Below the pieces are notes generated by a model. That model saw only the letters and a program-made list of their open reading frames with translations. It was not told where the DNA came from and ran no database searches. Shown here piece by piece: positions 24,106-32,574 of a stretch of DNA of 35,611 nt. The translations under genes were made by a program, and so were the position numbers. The stretch is taken from contig NZAF01000179.1 in assembly GCA_002686115.1 (NCBI GenBank), positions 1-35,611 on the forward strand. Reading direction: 5' to 3'. The DNA comes from Halobacteriovorax sp. (GTDB lineage Bacteria; Bdellovibrionota; Bacteriovoracia; Bacteriovoracales; Bacteriovoracaceae). Every line of letters starts with the position of its first letter. The first letter of the stretch is position 1.

Positions 24106-25635
24106 TTATTGAGTCATTCCAAATTCAGATAGATTTCTCTTTTTCATTTTTTCAATAAGAGTTGTTCTATTCATCTGTAAAAGCTTTGAAGCTTGGTTCT
24201 TATTTCCAGAAGTTCTTTCAAGAGCTTGTTTAATTAAAGACTCTTCTACTTGATTTAAAAATCCCTTAAGATTTAGTCCTTCATCAGGTAGAGAAACTAC
24301 TTCTTCAAATTGAATCAGTTTATGATTAGTAAGTGCTAAAACCTTTGGAGGTAAGTCTTCAACCTCTATTGTTCCACCACCTTTTAAGATAACAAGGCGT
24401 TCAATTAAGTTTTCAAGCTCTCTAACATTTCCAGGCCATTCGTAGCTCATTAATATCTCTAGCACCTGATCATTAAACTTAATTGCATTTCTTCCATCAG
24501 CACTAACAAACCTAGATAAGAAGTATGAAATAAGAAGTGGAATATCTTCTCTTCTCTCTTTTAGCGCTGGTAACCTTACAGGAATAACATTTAGACGATA
24601 GAAGAGATCTTCTCTAAAGTTTCCATCACTCACAGACTTTTCAAGATCACGGTGAGTTGCTGTTATAATTCTAACGTTAATAGGAATTGGACTTGTTGAT
24701 CCAACTCTTTCGATTTCTCTATTCTGTAAAACTCTTAATAGTTTAACTTGTAATAAAAGTGGCATATCGCCAATTTCATCCAAGAAGATCGAACCTTTAT
24801 CAGCGACCTCAAATCTTCCAATTCGAGTTGAAACAGCACCTGTAAATGCTCCTTTCTCATGACCAAAAAGTTCACTTTCAAGAAGATCACCAGGTATTGC
24901 CCCACAATTTACAGAGATACAATTTTGATTATTTCTATTTGATAATTCATGAATGGCCTTAGCAACTAGCTCTTTACCTGTACCAGAGGGACCTCCGATC
25001 AGAATTGTAGAGTCAGAATTAGCGACTTTTTTAATTCGATCAAAGATTTTTCGCATAATCTTTGATCTTCCAATCATGCCGCAGAACATGTCATCTTCAG
25101 TAGGCTCGATAAGTTCGAATTTATGAAGTCCTGGTTTGGCATTTTCCTTTCTTTCTATATTGAAAAGCCTTGGATCAACATTCATCTTCTGAGTCATCAC
25201 TCTTACGACAAGATCTTTTAATACTGTTAATTCAAAAGGCTTTGTAAGATAGTGGAAAACACCTTTTTTAGTAGCAGCGATTGCTGTTTCAATAGATGCA
25301 AAACCAGTCATAACAATTGAGATAAAATTATAATTTTTTTCTTTAAGAATATCTAAAAGATAAAGACCATCATTATTAGAGTTTTCAAAGCTAATATCCG
25401 TAATTAAGCAAAATGGCTTATTTTCAGCCCTTTGCTCAAGAAATTCTAGTAACTCGTTAGGTCCTACAAAGGATTTAACAGAAAGGCCGACAACTTTTAC
25501 TAAGTACTGATGAATACTTCTTGAAAGTAGTTTGTCATCTTCAACAAGGTAGATCTCAGGGATTTCTCCAACACTTGTTTTCGTAGCATCGTTATCAATA
25601 TCAAATGATTGGTTTAAAAAGTTAATGTCTTCCAT
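24106..25635 (-). CDS. Sigma-54-dependent response regulator (NtrC family)
   Basis: This 509-residue activator has three parts. The receiver domain (about 26-145) has VEDD at 31-34, phospho-acceptor Asp80 and Lys132. The AAA+ domain has Walker A GGPSGTGKE, an intact GAFTGA loop (ELFGHEKGAFTGA) and Walker B IFLDEIGDM. The C-terminal Fis helix-turn-helix reads NKNQASKLLQMNRTTLIEKM. All residues needed to activate sigma-54 polymerase are present. By its closeness to the flagellar block it may be the FlgR/FleR-type activator of flagellar genes, but no partner kinase is adjacent. A strong promoter and a palindrome lie upstream. Confidence 0.92.
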   Translation of the reverse strand: MEDINFLNQSFDIDNDATKTSVGEIPEIYLVEDDKLLSRSIHQYLVKVVGLSVKSFVGPNELLEFLEQRAENKPFCLITDISFENSNNDGLYLLDILKEKNYNFISIVMTGFASIETAIAATKKGVFHYLTKPFELTVLKDLVVRVMTQKMNVDPRLFNIERKENAKPGLHKFELIEPTEDDMFCGMIGRSKIMRKIFDRIKKVANSDSTILIGGPSGTGKELVAKAIHELSNRNNQNCISVNCGAIPGDLLESELFGHEKGAFTGAVSTRIGRFEVADKGSIFLDEIGDMPLLLQVKLLRVLQNREIERVGSTSPIPINVRIITATHRDLEKSVSDGNFREDLFYRLNVIPVRLPALKERREDIPLLISYFLSRFVSADGRNAIKFNDQVLEILMSYEWPGNVRELENLIERLVILKGGGTIEVEDLPPKVLALTNHKLIQFEEVVSLPDEGLNLKGFLNQVEESLIKQALERTSGNKNQASKLLQMNRTTLIEKMKKRNLSEFGMTQ

Positions 25636-25654
25636 GTGTTCTGTGTCTCCATAA

Positions 25655-25671
25655 AGAATTCGTTGAATTCT
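25655..25671. promoter_or_regulatory. Palindrome in the leader of the NtrC-type regulator gene
   Basis: AGAATTC-GTT-GAATTCT is a perfect inverted repeat with seven-base arms. It lies just downstream of a strong promoter, within the first bases expected to be transcribed. This is a classical place for a repressor or autoregulatory site. As RNA it could also fold, though with a very short loop. Confidence 0.45.
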
Positions 25672-25680
25672 CTCTTAAAA

Positions 25681-25709
25681 ATCGTATCTACAGAACTTAT
25701 ATGTGTCAA
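25681..25709 (-). promoter_or_regulatory. Sigma-70-type promoter of the NtrC-type regulator gene
   Basis: On the minus strand a perfect TTGACA (25704-25709) is followed after 17 bases by TACGAT (25681-25686), which matches TATAAT at four positions. The leader to the ATG at 25635 would be about 40 bases. Confidence 0.6.
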
Positions 25710-25772
25710 ATAATCGACGCTCGACAATTTTGCCCAGGTATTTCTAAGCTATTGAATATATTGACTTCGTTT

Positions 25773-26003
25773 CTAAAAAGATCTTACGGCATTAATAAAG
25801 TTCTGAACTGCGACATCTGGGCCCCCGGAATATGCCCAATAAAACACAAATAAAGAGCAAACGAGACCACAGGCAAAGAAAAATGCAGCAAGACTTCTTA
25901 TATCCTTAAGCCAAAAAAGATAACCAAAGGGCATAAAGATAAAAAATCCTGGAACACACCAAAAAGGAATGTATCTCACCATAAATTGAAGAAACTCATA
26001 CAT
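25773..26003 (-). CDS. Small membrane protein downstream of lepB, function unknown
   Basis: This 76-residue protein has two hydrophobic segments (about 8-32 and 37-58) separated by a short charged loop (LKDIRSL). ATG 26003 has a good ribosome site (AAGGAGAGG). It follows lepB by nine bases and is probably translated from the same message. I recognise no family. Confidence 0.65.
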   Translation of the reverse strand: MYEFLQFMVRYIPFWCVPGFFIFMPFGYLFWLKDIRSLAAFFFACGLVCSLFVFYWAYSGGPDVAVQNFINAVRSF

Positions 26004-26012
26004 GGCCTCTCC

Positions 26013-26852
26013 TTAGATGCGCGTTCCAATTCTTGAAGGTCTAAAATGAAATGGCTCTTGTGACCAAGGATAAACAAGTGACATCCATACGAAGAATGCC
26101 TTACCTCTTACGAGTTCAAGAGGCACCGTTCCCCAGTATCTGGAGTCCGCAGAGAAATCTCTATTATCACCTAGAACAAAGACATGTCCTTCTGGAACAA
26201 TATACTTTTGAGGTGGATCAGCTTTTTTTCTAGAGTCTTGACCTGTTATAAATTCCTTATCTCCAATTTTTTGGCGATAAAAAACCATTTGTTCTGGATC
26301 GAAACCTGGCTTAGGGTCGTAGAGCTCACGATACTTTGCATCGTCTTTTACAACCTCTCTTTCTATCTTCTTCCCATTGATATAAAGATCATTATCAAAA
26401 ATCTCTATGACATCTCCAGGAATACCAATCGTTCTTTTAACAAAGAGAATACTTTTATCTCTTGGAAATTCAAAAACAATGATATCTCCTCGCTCTGGAA
26501 CCTCTTGCTCACCGAAGTAAATTGGTTCCCACCTCTTATCTAATCCAAGCCAATCAGAATATGTTCCAAAAAACTCAGAGAAAGGAACTTTAAAACCATA
26601 GCTCATTTTATTTACAACAATAGAGTCACCAATTGCGTTTGTTGGCAAAAGTGAACCTGAGGGAATATGGTAGTGATCAATAAAGGTTGATCTAAAACCA
26701 AAAACGATAAAGAAGATATAAATCCAAGACCAAGTCTCATATAAGAACCATTCTTTTGTCCAAGCCTTTGGTTTTTCTTTTGTCTTAGTCTCTTGATTTG
26801 ATGAAGTATTATCTAAAACTTCAGGTGTGTTTTCTGTTTGCTCTTCGCTCAA
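26013..26852 (-). CDS. lepB: Signal peptidase I
   Basis: This inner-membrane serine protease of about 279 residues cleaves signal peptides from exported proteins. It has an N-terminal charged segment of about 35 residues, one membrane helix (about 38-53), then the catalytic Ser in HIPSGSLLPTNAIGDS (Ser67) and the general-base Lys in FVKRTIGIPGD (Lys139). The box GDNRDFSADSRYWG is near the C-terminus. The usual IPSGSMxPT reads IPSGSLLPT here. I chose TTG 26852, six bases after GGAG; a frame from TTG 26864 would place the start inside that ribosome site. Confidence 0.93.
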   Translation of the reverse strand: MSEEQTENTPEVLDNTSSNQETKTKEKPKAWTKEWFLYETWSWIYIFFIVFGFRSTFIDHYHIPSGSLLPTNAIGDSIVVNKMSYGFKVPFSEFFGTYSDWLGLDKRWEPIYFGEQEVPERGDIIVFEFPRDKSILFVKRTIGIPGDVIEIFDNDLYINGKKIEREVVKDDAKYRELYDPKPGFDPEQMVFYRQKIGDKEFITGQDSRKKADPPQKYIVPEGHVFVLGDNRDFSADSRYWGTVPLELVRGKAFFVWMSLVYPWSQEPFHFRPSRIGTRI

Positions 26853-26897
26853 AGTTATCTCCAAATCATTTAAAATAAAGACTATTCTATCTGAAAA

Positions 26898-26925
26898 TTG
26901 ACGAGTGTTCTAGTGTGGAGATAGT
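26898..26925 (+). promoter_or_regulatory. Possible promoter of the cysteine-repeat protein gene
   Basis: TTGACG (26898-26903), 16 bases, then GATAGT (26920-26925) give a plausible sigma-70 promoter, five and four matches of six. It lies 32 bases before the ATG at 26958, in the gap divergent to lepB. Confidence 0.45.
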
Positions 26926-26957
26926 ATCAAGTAATAAATTAAATTCACGGAGGAATT

Positions 26958-27332
26958 ATGAAGCGTCTTGTTATTTTACTTTCTTTATCCTTACCTGCTT
27001 TTTCAGCGCCAATTCTAAGTTGTTTTAATAACTCACCTACTGGTGGTGTTGGTTTCTCATATGAAAATTGTGTGAATAGAAACTTTAGAGAAATTAGATA
27101 TCAGCTCAACTTAAGACTTGATACTTGTACTAACTGGGGAACTCAAGTGAATCCAAGTTATCCTTATTGTATAGATAGAAATTTTAGAGAGATCAGGAGA
27201 GAGTTTCCATCATACTTTATGCGTTCATGTACTAATTATGGTCCTAATCTTAGCTGGTTTTTTCAAAACTGTGTAAACGACAACTTTAGAACTGCTGAAA
27301 GAATCATTAGAGAGCTGGACTTAGAGCCTTAA
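26958..27332 (+). CDS. Secreted protein of three cysteine-paired repeats, function unknown
   Basis: This 124-residue protein starts with a signal peptide (MKRLVILLSLSLPAFSA). The whole mature part is three repeats of about 34 residues starting near 22, 57 and 91. Each repeat has a Cys near its start (22, 57, 91) and a second Cys 14-16 residues later (38, 71, 105), followed by the motif (V/I)(N/D)xNFR and a basic helix. Six evenly paired cysteines suggest one disulfide per repeat in the periplasm or outside. I recognise no family. ATG 26958 has a strong ribosome site (GGAGG, four bases). Confidence 0.75.
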   Translation: MKRLVILLSLSLPAFSAPILSCFNNSPTGGVGFSYENCVNRNFREIRYQLNLRLDTCTNWGTQVNPSYPYCIDRNFREIRREFPSYFMRSCTNYGPNLSWFFQNCVNDNFRTAERIIRELDLEP

Positions 27333-27341
27333 GACTCTTAA

Positions 27342-29105
27342 TTAATCCTGAGATAAAAGATAAGACCTTTTTATCTCTGCTAACTCTTGTGCCGTTAAGG
27401 TACTCTTGGAAGATGAGCCTTGAAGCTTATAGATTCTATTAATAAAACGTCTCATGGCCATCTTCCTTGACTCATCTAAGCAGTGAATGATTCCACGAAA
27501 ACAGCCAGGTTTTCTTTCTTCCTCAGACCCCTCTGGATGTGGAACAATGACTATTTGAAAGGCAATTGGATGAGTGACCCAAAAAATAGAACCGATCTTT
27601 AAGGGCTTATCTGAAGTAAATACAATATCAAATTCTGAAATACTCATTACTTCAAAGTCAACTTCTACAGAAATATTACCTTCATCTGAATCAAAAGGAA
27701 TGATCACCTCATGTTCAAAGATGTACTTAGGTAACACTTCTTTTTCCAAACTTGCCGTTGGTATCTTTTTTAATCTTTTAGTACTTCTATTTTCTTCTGC
27801 TTCGATCTTCTTTTTCTTATAAAGAATCATCACTTTATCAATAAATGATTGATTGATGGACTCTGGGTTTTGAATCACAAAATGATATTCTAGATAATGT
27901 TGAAGTTCTCGAAATCCGAGACCTTTGTAATTAAAGATTAAGACATATGGAAAGTAGTTTCTATGATGTACAAAGTTAGAAGTATATTCTTTAATTTGCT
28001 CTAAGTCATCAAAGTCATTCCAGTCAAAGACAACAACACTTGGATAATCCTCTGAGACTTCCTCGAACGAGTCCTTGATTTCAGACCTAAAATATAAATT
28101 GTACTTATAATCTTTAAACTGATCATATGTCTTTGAAGACTTGCTATAAACAACTAAAACCTCTGTTTTAAAATCTAGAAGAGATGAATTTTTAAAAAGA
28201 TAATTTTGAAAAATCGATCTTGCCATCCACTCGTATTTTTCATCAGGCTGAACAAAGTCAGTCTTTTCATCTTCTGGCACTTCTTCTGGCTCTTGTGTCT
28301 TAGCTGAAGTAATCAAGAGGTTTTTTTGCTTTTTTTCTACTGCAAACCATTCTTTTACAAACTCTGGCTCAACAACAGAATCATTGGAGTCATAGCTTAG
28401 CTGATTTAAAAACATATGAGCGGAGTCTTTTTTGAATGGTTTTAAAAAGTACTTAAACTCAAGTTCATAAATATTATTAAAGTGAAAGCTACTTATTTTC
28501 TTTTTAACATCTTTCATTCTATGCATATGTGAATGAAAAAAGTCTTGAGGAAAATTAGGTTGAATCATCGTCATTTTATCTATTTCAAAATCATAGTCAG
28601 TTTCTAAAATAGCAAAGTCTCTTTGAACACTTCTAACTTTAACTAATTGTTTAAAAGTCATTATATCTGTGTAATATACTCGGACATACTTACTCATGTT
28701 AACAGGCTTCATGAATACCGCTCTCATCAGATAAACAATAATATCTGTATTCTCAACTCCCTTATAAAAGTAGATAAATTCGCCTGTTGAAGGGTTTTGT
28801 TTGGTGTAAGCTGGAACAGAGTCAGGTGTCATAAGTACTAAAAAATGCTTAATTTTTTTAGAGACACCAACGAGAGATCTTTTAAAATTTCTAAGATCTG
28901 TCTTAGCTTTAAAGAAATCAAGAATAATAACATCAGCTTCTAAATTATAACAATATTTAAGAACAGAGTCTGTGTCTGTTAATTCTACATGAATGAACTC
29001 AAGTTCATTCTCCTCTTCTTCTCCACTCTCATCTATGGCCTTAATCTCATCGCCAAGCTTAGTTGAGTATTCTGATTCTGTACCAAAGTAGATAATTTTT
29101 TTCAT
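27342..29105 (-). CDS. Large cytoplasmic protein with two receiver-like regions and a PilZ-like C-terminus
   Basis: This 587-residue protein has no signal peptide. Residues 1-130 look receiver-like: beta strand KKIIYFG, then ADVIILDFF with Asp63, then KHFLVLMTP. Residues 315-430 repeat the pattern (TEVLVVYS, PSVVVFDWND with Asp361, FPYVLIFN). Acidic pockets and the conserved Lys are not clearly kept, so these may be pseudo-receivers. Residues 465-560 resemble a PilZ beta barrel (EVDFEVMSISEFDIVF, then PLKIGSIFWV) but without a clear RxxxR c-di-GMP motif. A similar beta segment follows the first receiver-like region. It is divergent from a CheY-like gene, 65 bases apart. The assignment is structural inference. 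Confidence 0.6.
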   Translation of the reverse strand: MKKIIYFGTESEYSTKLGDEIKAIDESGEEEENELEFIHVELTDTDSVLKYCYNLEADVIILDFFKAKTDLRNFKRSLVGVSKKIKHFLVLMTPDSVPAYTKQNPSTGEFIYFYKGVENTDIIVYLMRAVFMKPVNMSKYVRVYYTDIMTFKQLVKVRSVQRDFAILETDYDFEIDKMTMIQPNFPQDFFHSHMHRMKDVKKKISSFHFNNIYELEFKYFLKPFKKDSAHMFLNQLSYDSNDSVVEPEFVKEWFAVEKKQKNLLITSAKTQEPEEVPEDEKTDFVQPDEKYEWMARSIFQNYLFKNSSLLDFKTEVLVVYSKSSKTYDQFKDYKYNLYFRSEIKDSFEEVSEDYPSVVVFDWNDFDDLEQIKEYTSNFVHHRNYFPYVLIFNYKGLGFRELQHYLEYHFVIQNPESINQSFIDKVMILYKKKKIEAEENRSTKRLKKIPTASLEKEVLPKYIFEHEVIIPFDSDEGNISVEVDFEVMSISEFDIVFTSDKPLKIGSIFWVTHPIAFQIVIVPHPEGSEEERKPGCFRGIIHCLDESRKMAMRRFINRIYKLQGSSSKSTLTAQELAEIKRSYLLSQD

Positions 29106-29170
29106 ATATAAATCTTTTAATCTTAGTATATAATATAAACGTATTTTTAATTATATTAAAGAGGTAAGAA

Positions 29171-29560
29171 ATGTTAAAACCTGAAACTCATTTTTTAATT
29201 GTAGATGACTATTCGACAATAAGAAATCTCGTGACATCGCAGCTATTAGACTTTGGTTTTTCAGGAAATTTTTCTGAAGCAGAGAATGTCGATGAAGCAA
29301 TAGAAATTATGGGTGAAACACCTGTTGATTTTATTATTTCGGACTGGAATATGCCTGGTAAAACGGGCTTTGAATTCTTAAAGTGGGTTCGTGCTCAGGA
29401 CAAATATGCAAAACTTCCATTTCTCATTCTAACAACTGAAAATGAACAAGAAAAAATCCTTGATGCTATCAGTGAAGGAGCCTCAAACTTTCTCTTAAAG
29501 CCTTGGGAAGAAGAGGATCTGAGTGAGAAAATCCAGTTGGCCTTTCAACAACATAACTAA
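29171..29560 (+). CDS. CheY-like single-domain response regulator
   Basis: This 129-residue protein is a lone receiver domain. All key residues are present: acidic pair Asp12-Asp13 (VDDYSTIR), phospho-acceptor Asp58 in SDWNMPGKTG, Thr88/Thr89 (LTTENE) and Lys110 (LLKPW). The phrases VDDYSTIRNLV and DWNMP are typical of the CheY branch, which signals to the flagellar switch. It is not beside other che genes, so it could serve another output. ATG 29171 has GAGG seven bases upstream. A TATAAT at 29129-29134 could be its -10 box. Confidence 0.88.
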   Translation: MLKPETHFLIVDDYSTIRNLVTSQLLDFGFSGNFSEAENVDEAIEIMGETPVDFIISDWNMPGKTGFEFLKWVRAQDKYAKLPFLILTTENEQEKILDAISEGASNFLLKPWEEEDLSEKIQLAFQQHN

Positions 29561-29565
29561 ACAAA

Positions 29566-30177
29566 TTATTTATTGATAATTGGAGCTTCTCCAAAGCTCA
29601 TATAAGCCTGCCTATCACCTATGCAGTGATACGTGTATATAGTTTCATCATATAACGACATTTTTGTTTGACGACATTCTTTATTTTCACCATTAATCTT
29701 TAATGTTGTTTTTTGAGCGCCAAGAACTCTCACATCCGAAGCACAGGCTTCATGTAGATGAATTGATGTCTCCAGTGAGTTGTAAGCTGTAACCTGTTGT
29801 CCTTTATTTGTAAAAGTAAATTTCGGAAGAGCTAGATGATAAGGCTTATGATAACTTTCTAATTTAGCTATTCCCTCTGCTTCTAACTGAGGGTGAATAA
29901 GAGTTCTAGAATATATCGCCTCTTTTAAAAGAACGTTACTATCCTCATATTCTAATTGAAGAGCATTCATATGCTCTATACATTCTTGTTTATTCTTAAG
30001 TTTAAACTGTGGTTCAACTCGATTGAACAGCCCGAAGAAATCAAAGCCTGAAGATGACCTTGACGATTGGCATGATGCAAAGCTTTCTCTTATTTTACTT
30101 CCAAGGAGGTTGTCCATACCGCATAGACCACCAGAGAAAGTATTTAAGGTCAATAAAATGGGAATTAATATTTTCAC
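29566..30177 (-). CDS. Secreted protein, function unknown
   Basis: This 203-residue protein has a signal peptide (MKILIPILLTLNTFSGGLC) and about six cysteines, including SCQSS, QECIEH, EACASD, ECRQT and YHCIGD. This suggests an exported, disulfide-stabilised protein. The C-terminal half is beta-rich (LPKFTFTNKGQQVTAYN). The cysteine at the end of the signal (GGLC) could be a lipobox-like site but the match is imperfect. The start is GTG 30177, supported by AAGGAAGG. It follows the 704-residue secreted protein gene by 13 bases, likely one operon. No family recognised. Confidence 0.68.
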   Translation of the reverse strand: MKILIPILLTLNTFSGGLCGMDNLLGSKIRESFASCQSSRSSSGFDFFGLFNRVEPQFKLKNKQECIEHMNALQLEYEDSNVLLKEAIYSRTLIHPQLEAEGIAKLESYHKPYHLALPKFTFTNKGQQVTAYNSLETSIHLHEACASDVRVLGAQKTTLKINGENKECRQTKMSLYDETIYTYHCIGDRQAYMSFGEAPIINK

Positions 30178-30190
30178 TTTGCGCCTTCCT

Positions 30191-32305
30191 TTAGTTTAAA
30201 CGAATTCTTGCTGTATCACATGAATACTCTTCATAAGTTCTTGCAAGAAAAGATGCTCTATCTTTATTATCGTCGATATCAACCATAACTGGTCCATGAT
30301 ATCTTGAGTACTCATCTTTAAGATATTTCTCAGCTTCTTTTATCGTCATCGTCTTCTTGTAAAACTGAATTTTATTAATTTCTTCTTGTGCTCTATCGAG
30401 AGGGAGCTCTTTGCCTCTAACGACCATCGTTTCCTTTCCTAAATTACGATAGTTTTTTAACTTTTTTTCAAAATTCTTAGCAGAGATAATTCTTCTTGCA
30501 AGAATTGTACTATCAAGATGCTTGATGATATCTTCACGATCTCTTACTCCTTCGTGGTCACCAAATATGTCCTGATTCGTTACAAGGAAGTCATAGCCAA
30601 GCTCTGATAAAACATGAGAATAGTTCCAAACTTTATTAAGAGCATCGATATCTATACATAAACTCGCAAGTGTATCTTTATCAAAATGCTCAACTGGATA
30701 TCTCATAAGATATTTTTCATCTCTCACACCGAAATACTTCTCTTCGATCTCATCAAAGCGATCAAAGAAGTTTTCATTTTGAGACTTAGCTCTTTTAGTC
30801 ATCGACTTGATAAACTTTTCTCCAAAATCTCCATATGTATAATTAGTTGCTTTATCATCTAGTTCTATAATCTCTAGTAGTCCATTTGTATGACTGTCTT
30901 TTGCTGAATATCTATTTTTTGTTGTGAATGTATTAAGACGATCATCAATATTTGATGCCCTGTTAAATAACTTAAAGAAGTTTTCTTCAACTTTTTTAAA
31001 TTCTTTACCTTTTAAATAGTCCATGACTTCTTTAGAAGTTAAGCTTGTTCCAGAAATGACCGCGACATCAACATTAGCAAAATCTTTTGCATCCTGTTCC
31101 TTCATCTTCTTAATGTCACTAAGCACTCTATTAAATGAAGTCTTTAAGTCATTATAAAACTTTTTATTAAATTCTTTTTCATCTAATTGATACAAGCTCA
31201 TGGGATCATCGAGCTTTGCGATTGAGTCAGAAAACATCTTGTTAGTAAAACTAATTTTATCTGGATGAACAAGAAGATAAGGCTCAAGAACCGCTAATAA
31301 TAATTCTTTATTTAAAAGTAGAGCATCAAGCACTTGTGCTTTTTGAGCGTTGGCACTAAAGCCAGGCTGATCTGAAATTACTTCGGGTAATTTTTGTGCA
31401 ATAGGTAGAACAACCTTTTCTAGATTACTGGCAACTTCTTTAATGTATTCAGTTTTCTTTTTTTCTAACCCTTTTTGTAATTCTTCAAGGGCCTTAGTAT
31501 ATTCTTCTAATTGTTCTACTAACTCTTTCTTTAAACTCGTAGAAACGATGGCATCTTTATAGTGCTCAGAATCTTCCACTGCATAGAGTTCCATTTTTTC
31601 AATTTGTCTTCGAATATCATAGAATGAACAATTTAATTTTTTGAATGTATTTATTTCTGCAGCAGTTTTAAACTCAAAACGACCATTTAGTATACTATCA
31701 ATAAATCTCAATATTGAAGATACAGCAAGTCCTCCAAAAGCATAAGTTGCACCACTTTCAGAATACAGTCCAATCTGCGAAAAGGTTTGAATCACATTTG
31801 CAGATCTAACAAGAAATGTTTCTTTATCTAAATCAGAACACTTATTACCAAAGAGTTCATTAATTCCACTACTAATACCGTTAACAAGTTCAGCGACAGG
31901 AATTCCATCCACCTCAACTTCACTTAAGGTCTTAACCTCATTTTTCTTAGCAACGTCTTCGCCTTTTTCTTTTTCAATTTCACTTAATTCATTTTCTAAT
32001 TCTTTGGAGCTATCTAGGAGTTTTGTCACAAGAGACTGATCATTATCAAAACAGTCACTTTCAAATACCTTAGCAAGGGCCCTAAGGCTTTCAACTGTTT
32101 CTTTACTAGCATCACTTGAATTCATGGGACAAAATTCTGCCATTGTCTTAGGAACTGGGTTTTTCTTTTCGAGAAGCTCCAGAGTCTCAACTTGCTCTTT
32201 GGACACTTTAAGCTCTTTGATTGTCTTTAAATATCCTGATAAGTCTGTTGATGCATATGCTGTTTGAAATGTTAGCAATGTCGCCATAACAAAATGAAAT
32301 CTCAT
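30191..32305 (-). CDS. Large secreted helical protein, function unknown
   Basis: This 704-residue protein has a signal peptide (MRFHFVMATLLTFQTAYA). The rest is mostly charged helix with coiled-coil stretches, notably about 95-125 and 245-290. There is one hydrophobic segment (about 183-205, GATYAFGGLAVSSILRFIDS) that may insert in a membrane. I recognise no domain. ATG 32305 is preceded by AAGGA. A smaller secreted protein gene follows 13 bases after its stop, so the two products may act together in the periplasm or outside the cell. Confidence 0.68.
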   Translation of the reverse strand: MRFHFVMATLLTFQTAYASTDLSGYLKTIKELKVSKEQVETLELLEKKNPVPKTMAEFCPMNSSDASKETVESLRALAKVFESDCFDNDQSLVTKLLDSSKELENELSEIEKEKGEDVAKKNEVKTLSEVEVDGIPVAELVNGISSGINELFGNKCSDLDKETFLVRSANVIQTFSQIGLYSESGATYAFGGLAVSSILRFIDSILNGRFEFKTAAEINTFKKLNCSFYDIRRQIEKMELYAVEDSEHYKDAIVSTSLKKELVEQLEEYTKALEELQKGLEKKKTEYIKEVASNLEKVVLPIAQKLPEVISDQPGFSANAQKAQVLDALLLNKELLLAVLEPYLLVHPDKISFTNKMFSDSIAKLDDPMSLYQLDEKEFNKKFYNDLKTSFNRVLSDIKKMKEQDAKDFANVDVAVISGTSLTSKEVMDYLKGKEFKKVEENFFKLFNRASNIDDRLNTFTTKNRYSAKDSHTNGLLEIIELDDKATNYTYGDFGEKFIKSMTKRAKSQNENFFDRFDEIEEKYFGVRDEKYLMRYPVEHFDKDTLASLCIDIDALNKVWNYSHVLSELGYDFLVTNQDIFGDHEGVRDREDIIKHLDSTILARRIISAKNFEKKLKNYRNLGKETMVVRGKELPLDRAQEEINKIQFYKKTMTIKEAEKYLKDEYSRYHGPVMVDIDDNKDRASFLARTYEEYSCDTARIRLN

Positions 32306-32370
32306 ATAATAATCCTTAAGCGTTTATTCTTTTTGCTAACATGATAGTAAATAGAAGAGATTATTGAGGA

Positions 32371-32398
32371 CTTTTAATAGAAATTACATTCCTGTCAA
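32371..32398 (-). promoter_or_regulatory. Possible promoter of the two secreted protein genes
   Basis: On the minus strand a perfect TTGACA (32393-32398) is followed after 16 bases by TAAAAG (32371-32376), four matches to TATAAT. It lies 66 bases upstream of the ATG at 32305. Confidence 0.4.
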
Positions 32399-32471
32399 AA
32401 GTTTATACGGCCAAAAAATAGAAGTTATTTATCAAAAAAAGTGTTCTAATCTGTTGAAAATACGATAGATA

Positions 32472-32514
32472 ATAGTACTAATTGGGTACTATCAGCATTG
32501 TCGAATAAGACAAT
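32472..32514. promoter_or_regulatory. Two inverted repeats upstream of the MFS transporter gene
   Basis: The first is ATAGTAC-N7-GTACTAT (32472-32492), perfect seven-base arms. The second, five bases on, is ATTGTC-N6-GACAAT (32497-32514), perfect six-base arms. They lie 60-100 bases before the ATG at 32575. A weak TTGAAA/TACTAA promoter (from 32454) would overlap the first. Dyads of this size are typical of TetR- or MarR-type operators that control efflux genes. No such regulator gene is in the window. Confidence 0.5.
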
Positions 32515-32574
32515 AATGTTTTACAGATAATTGAAATAGACATCACCATTTATAACGGCTAACTTTGGCCAACT

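Noticed and set aside
29106..29170. Full promoter for the CheY-like gene
   Set aside because: A TATAAT is present at 29129-29134 but no -35 element lies at the right distance, and the tract is so AT-rich that the match is weak evidence.
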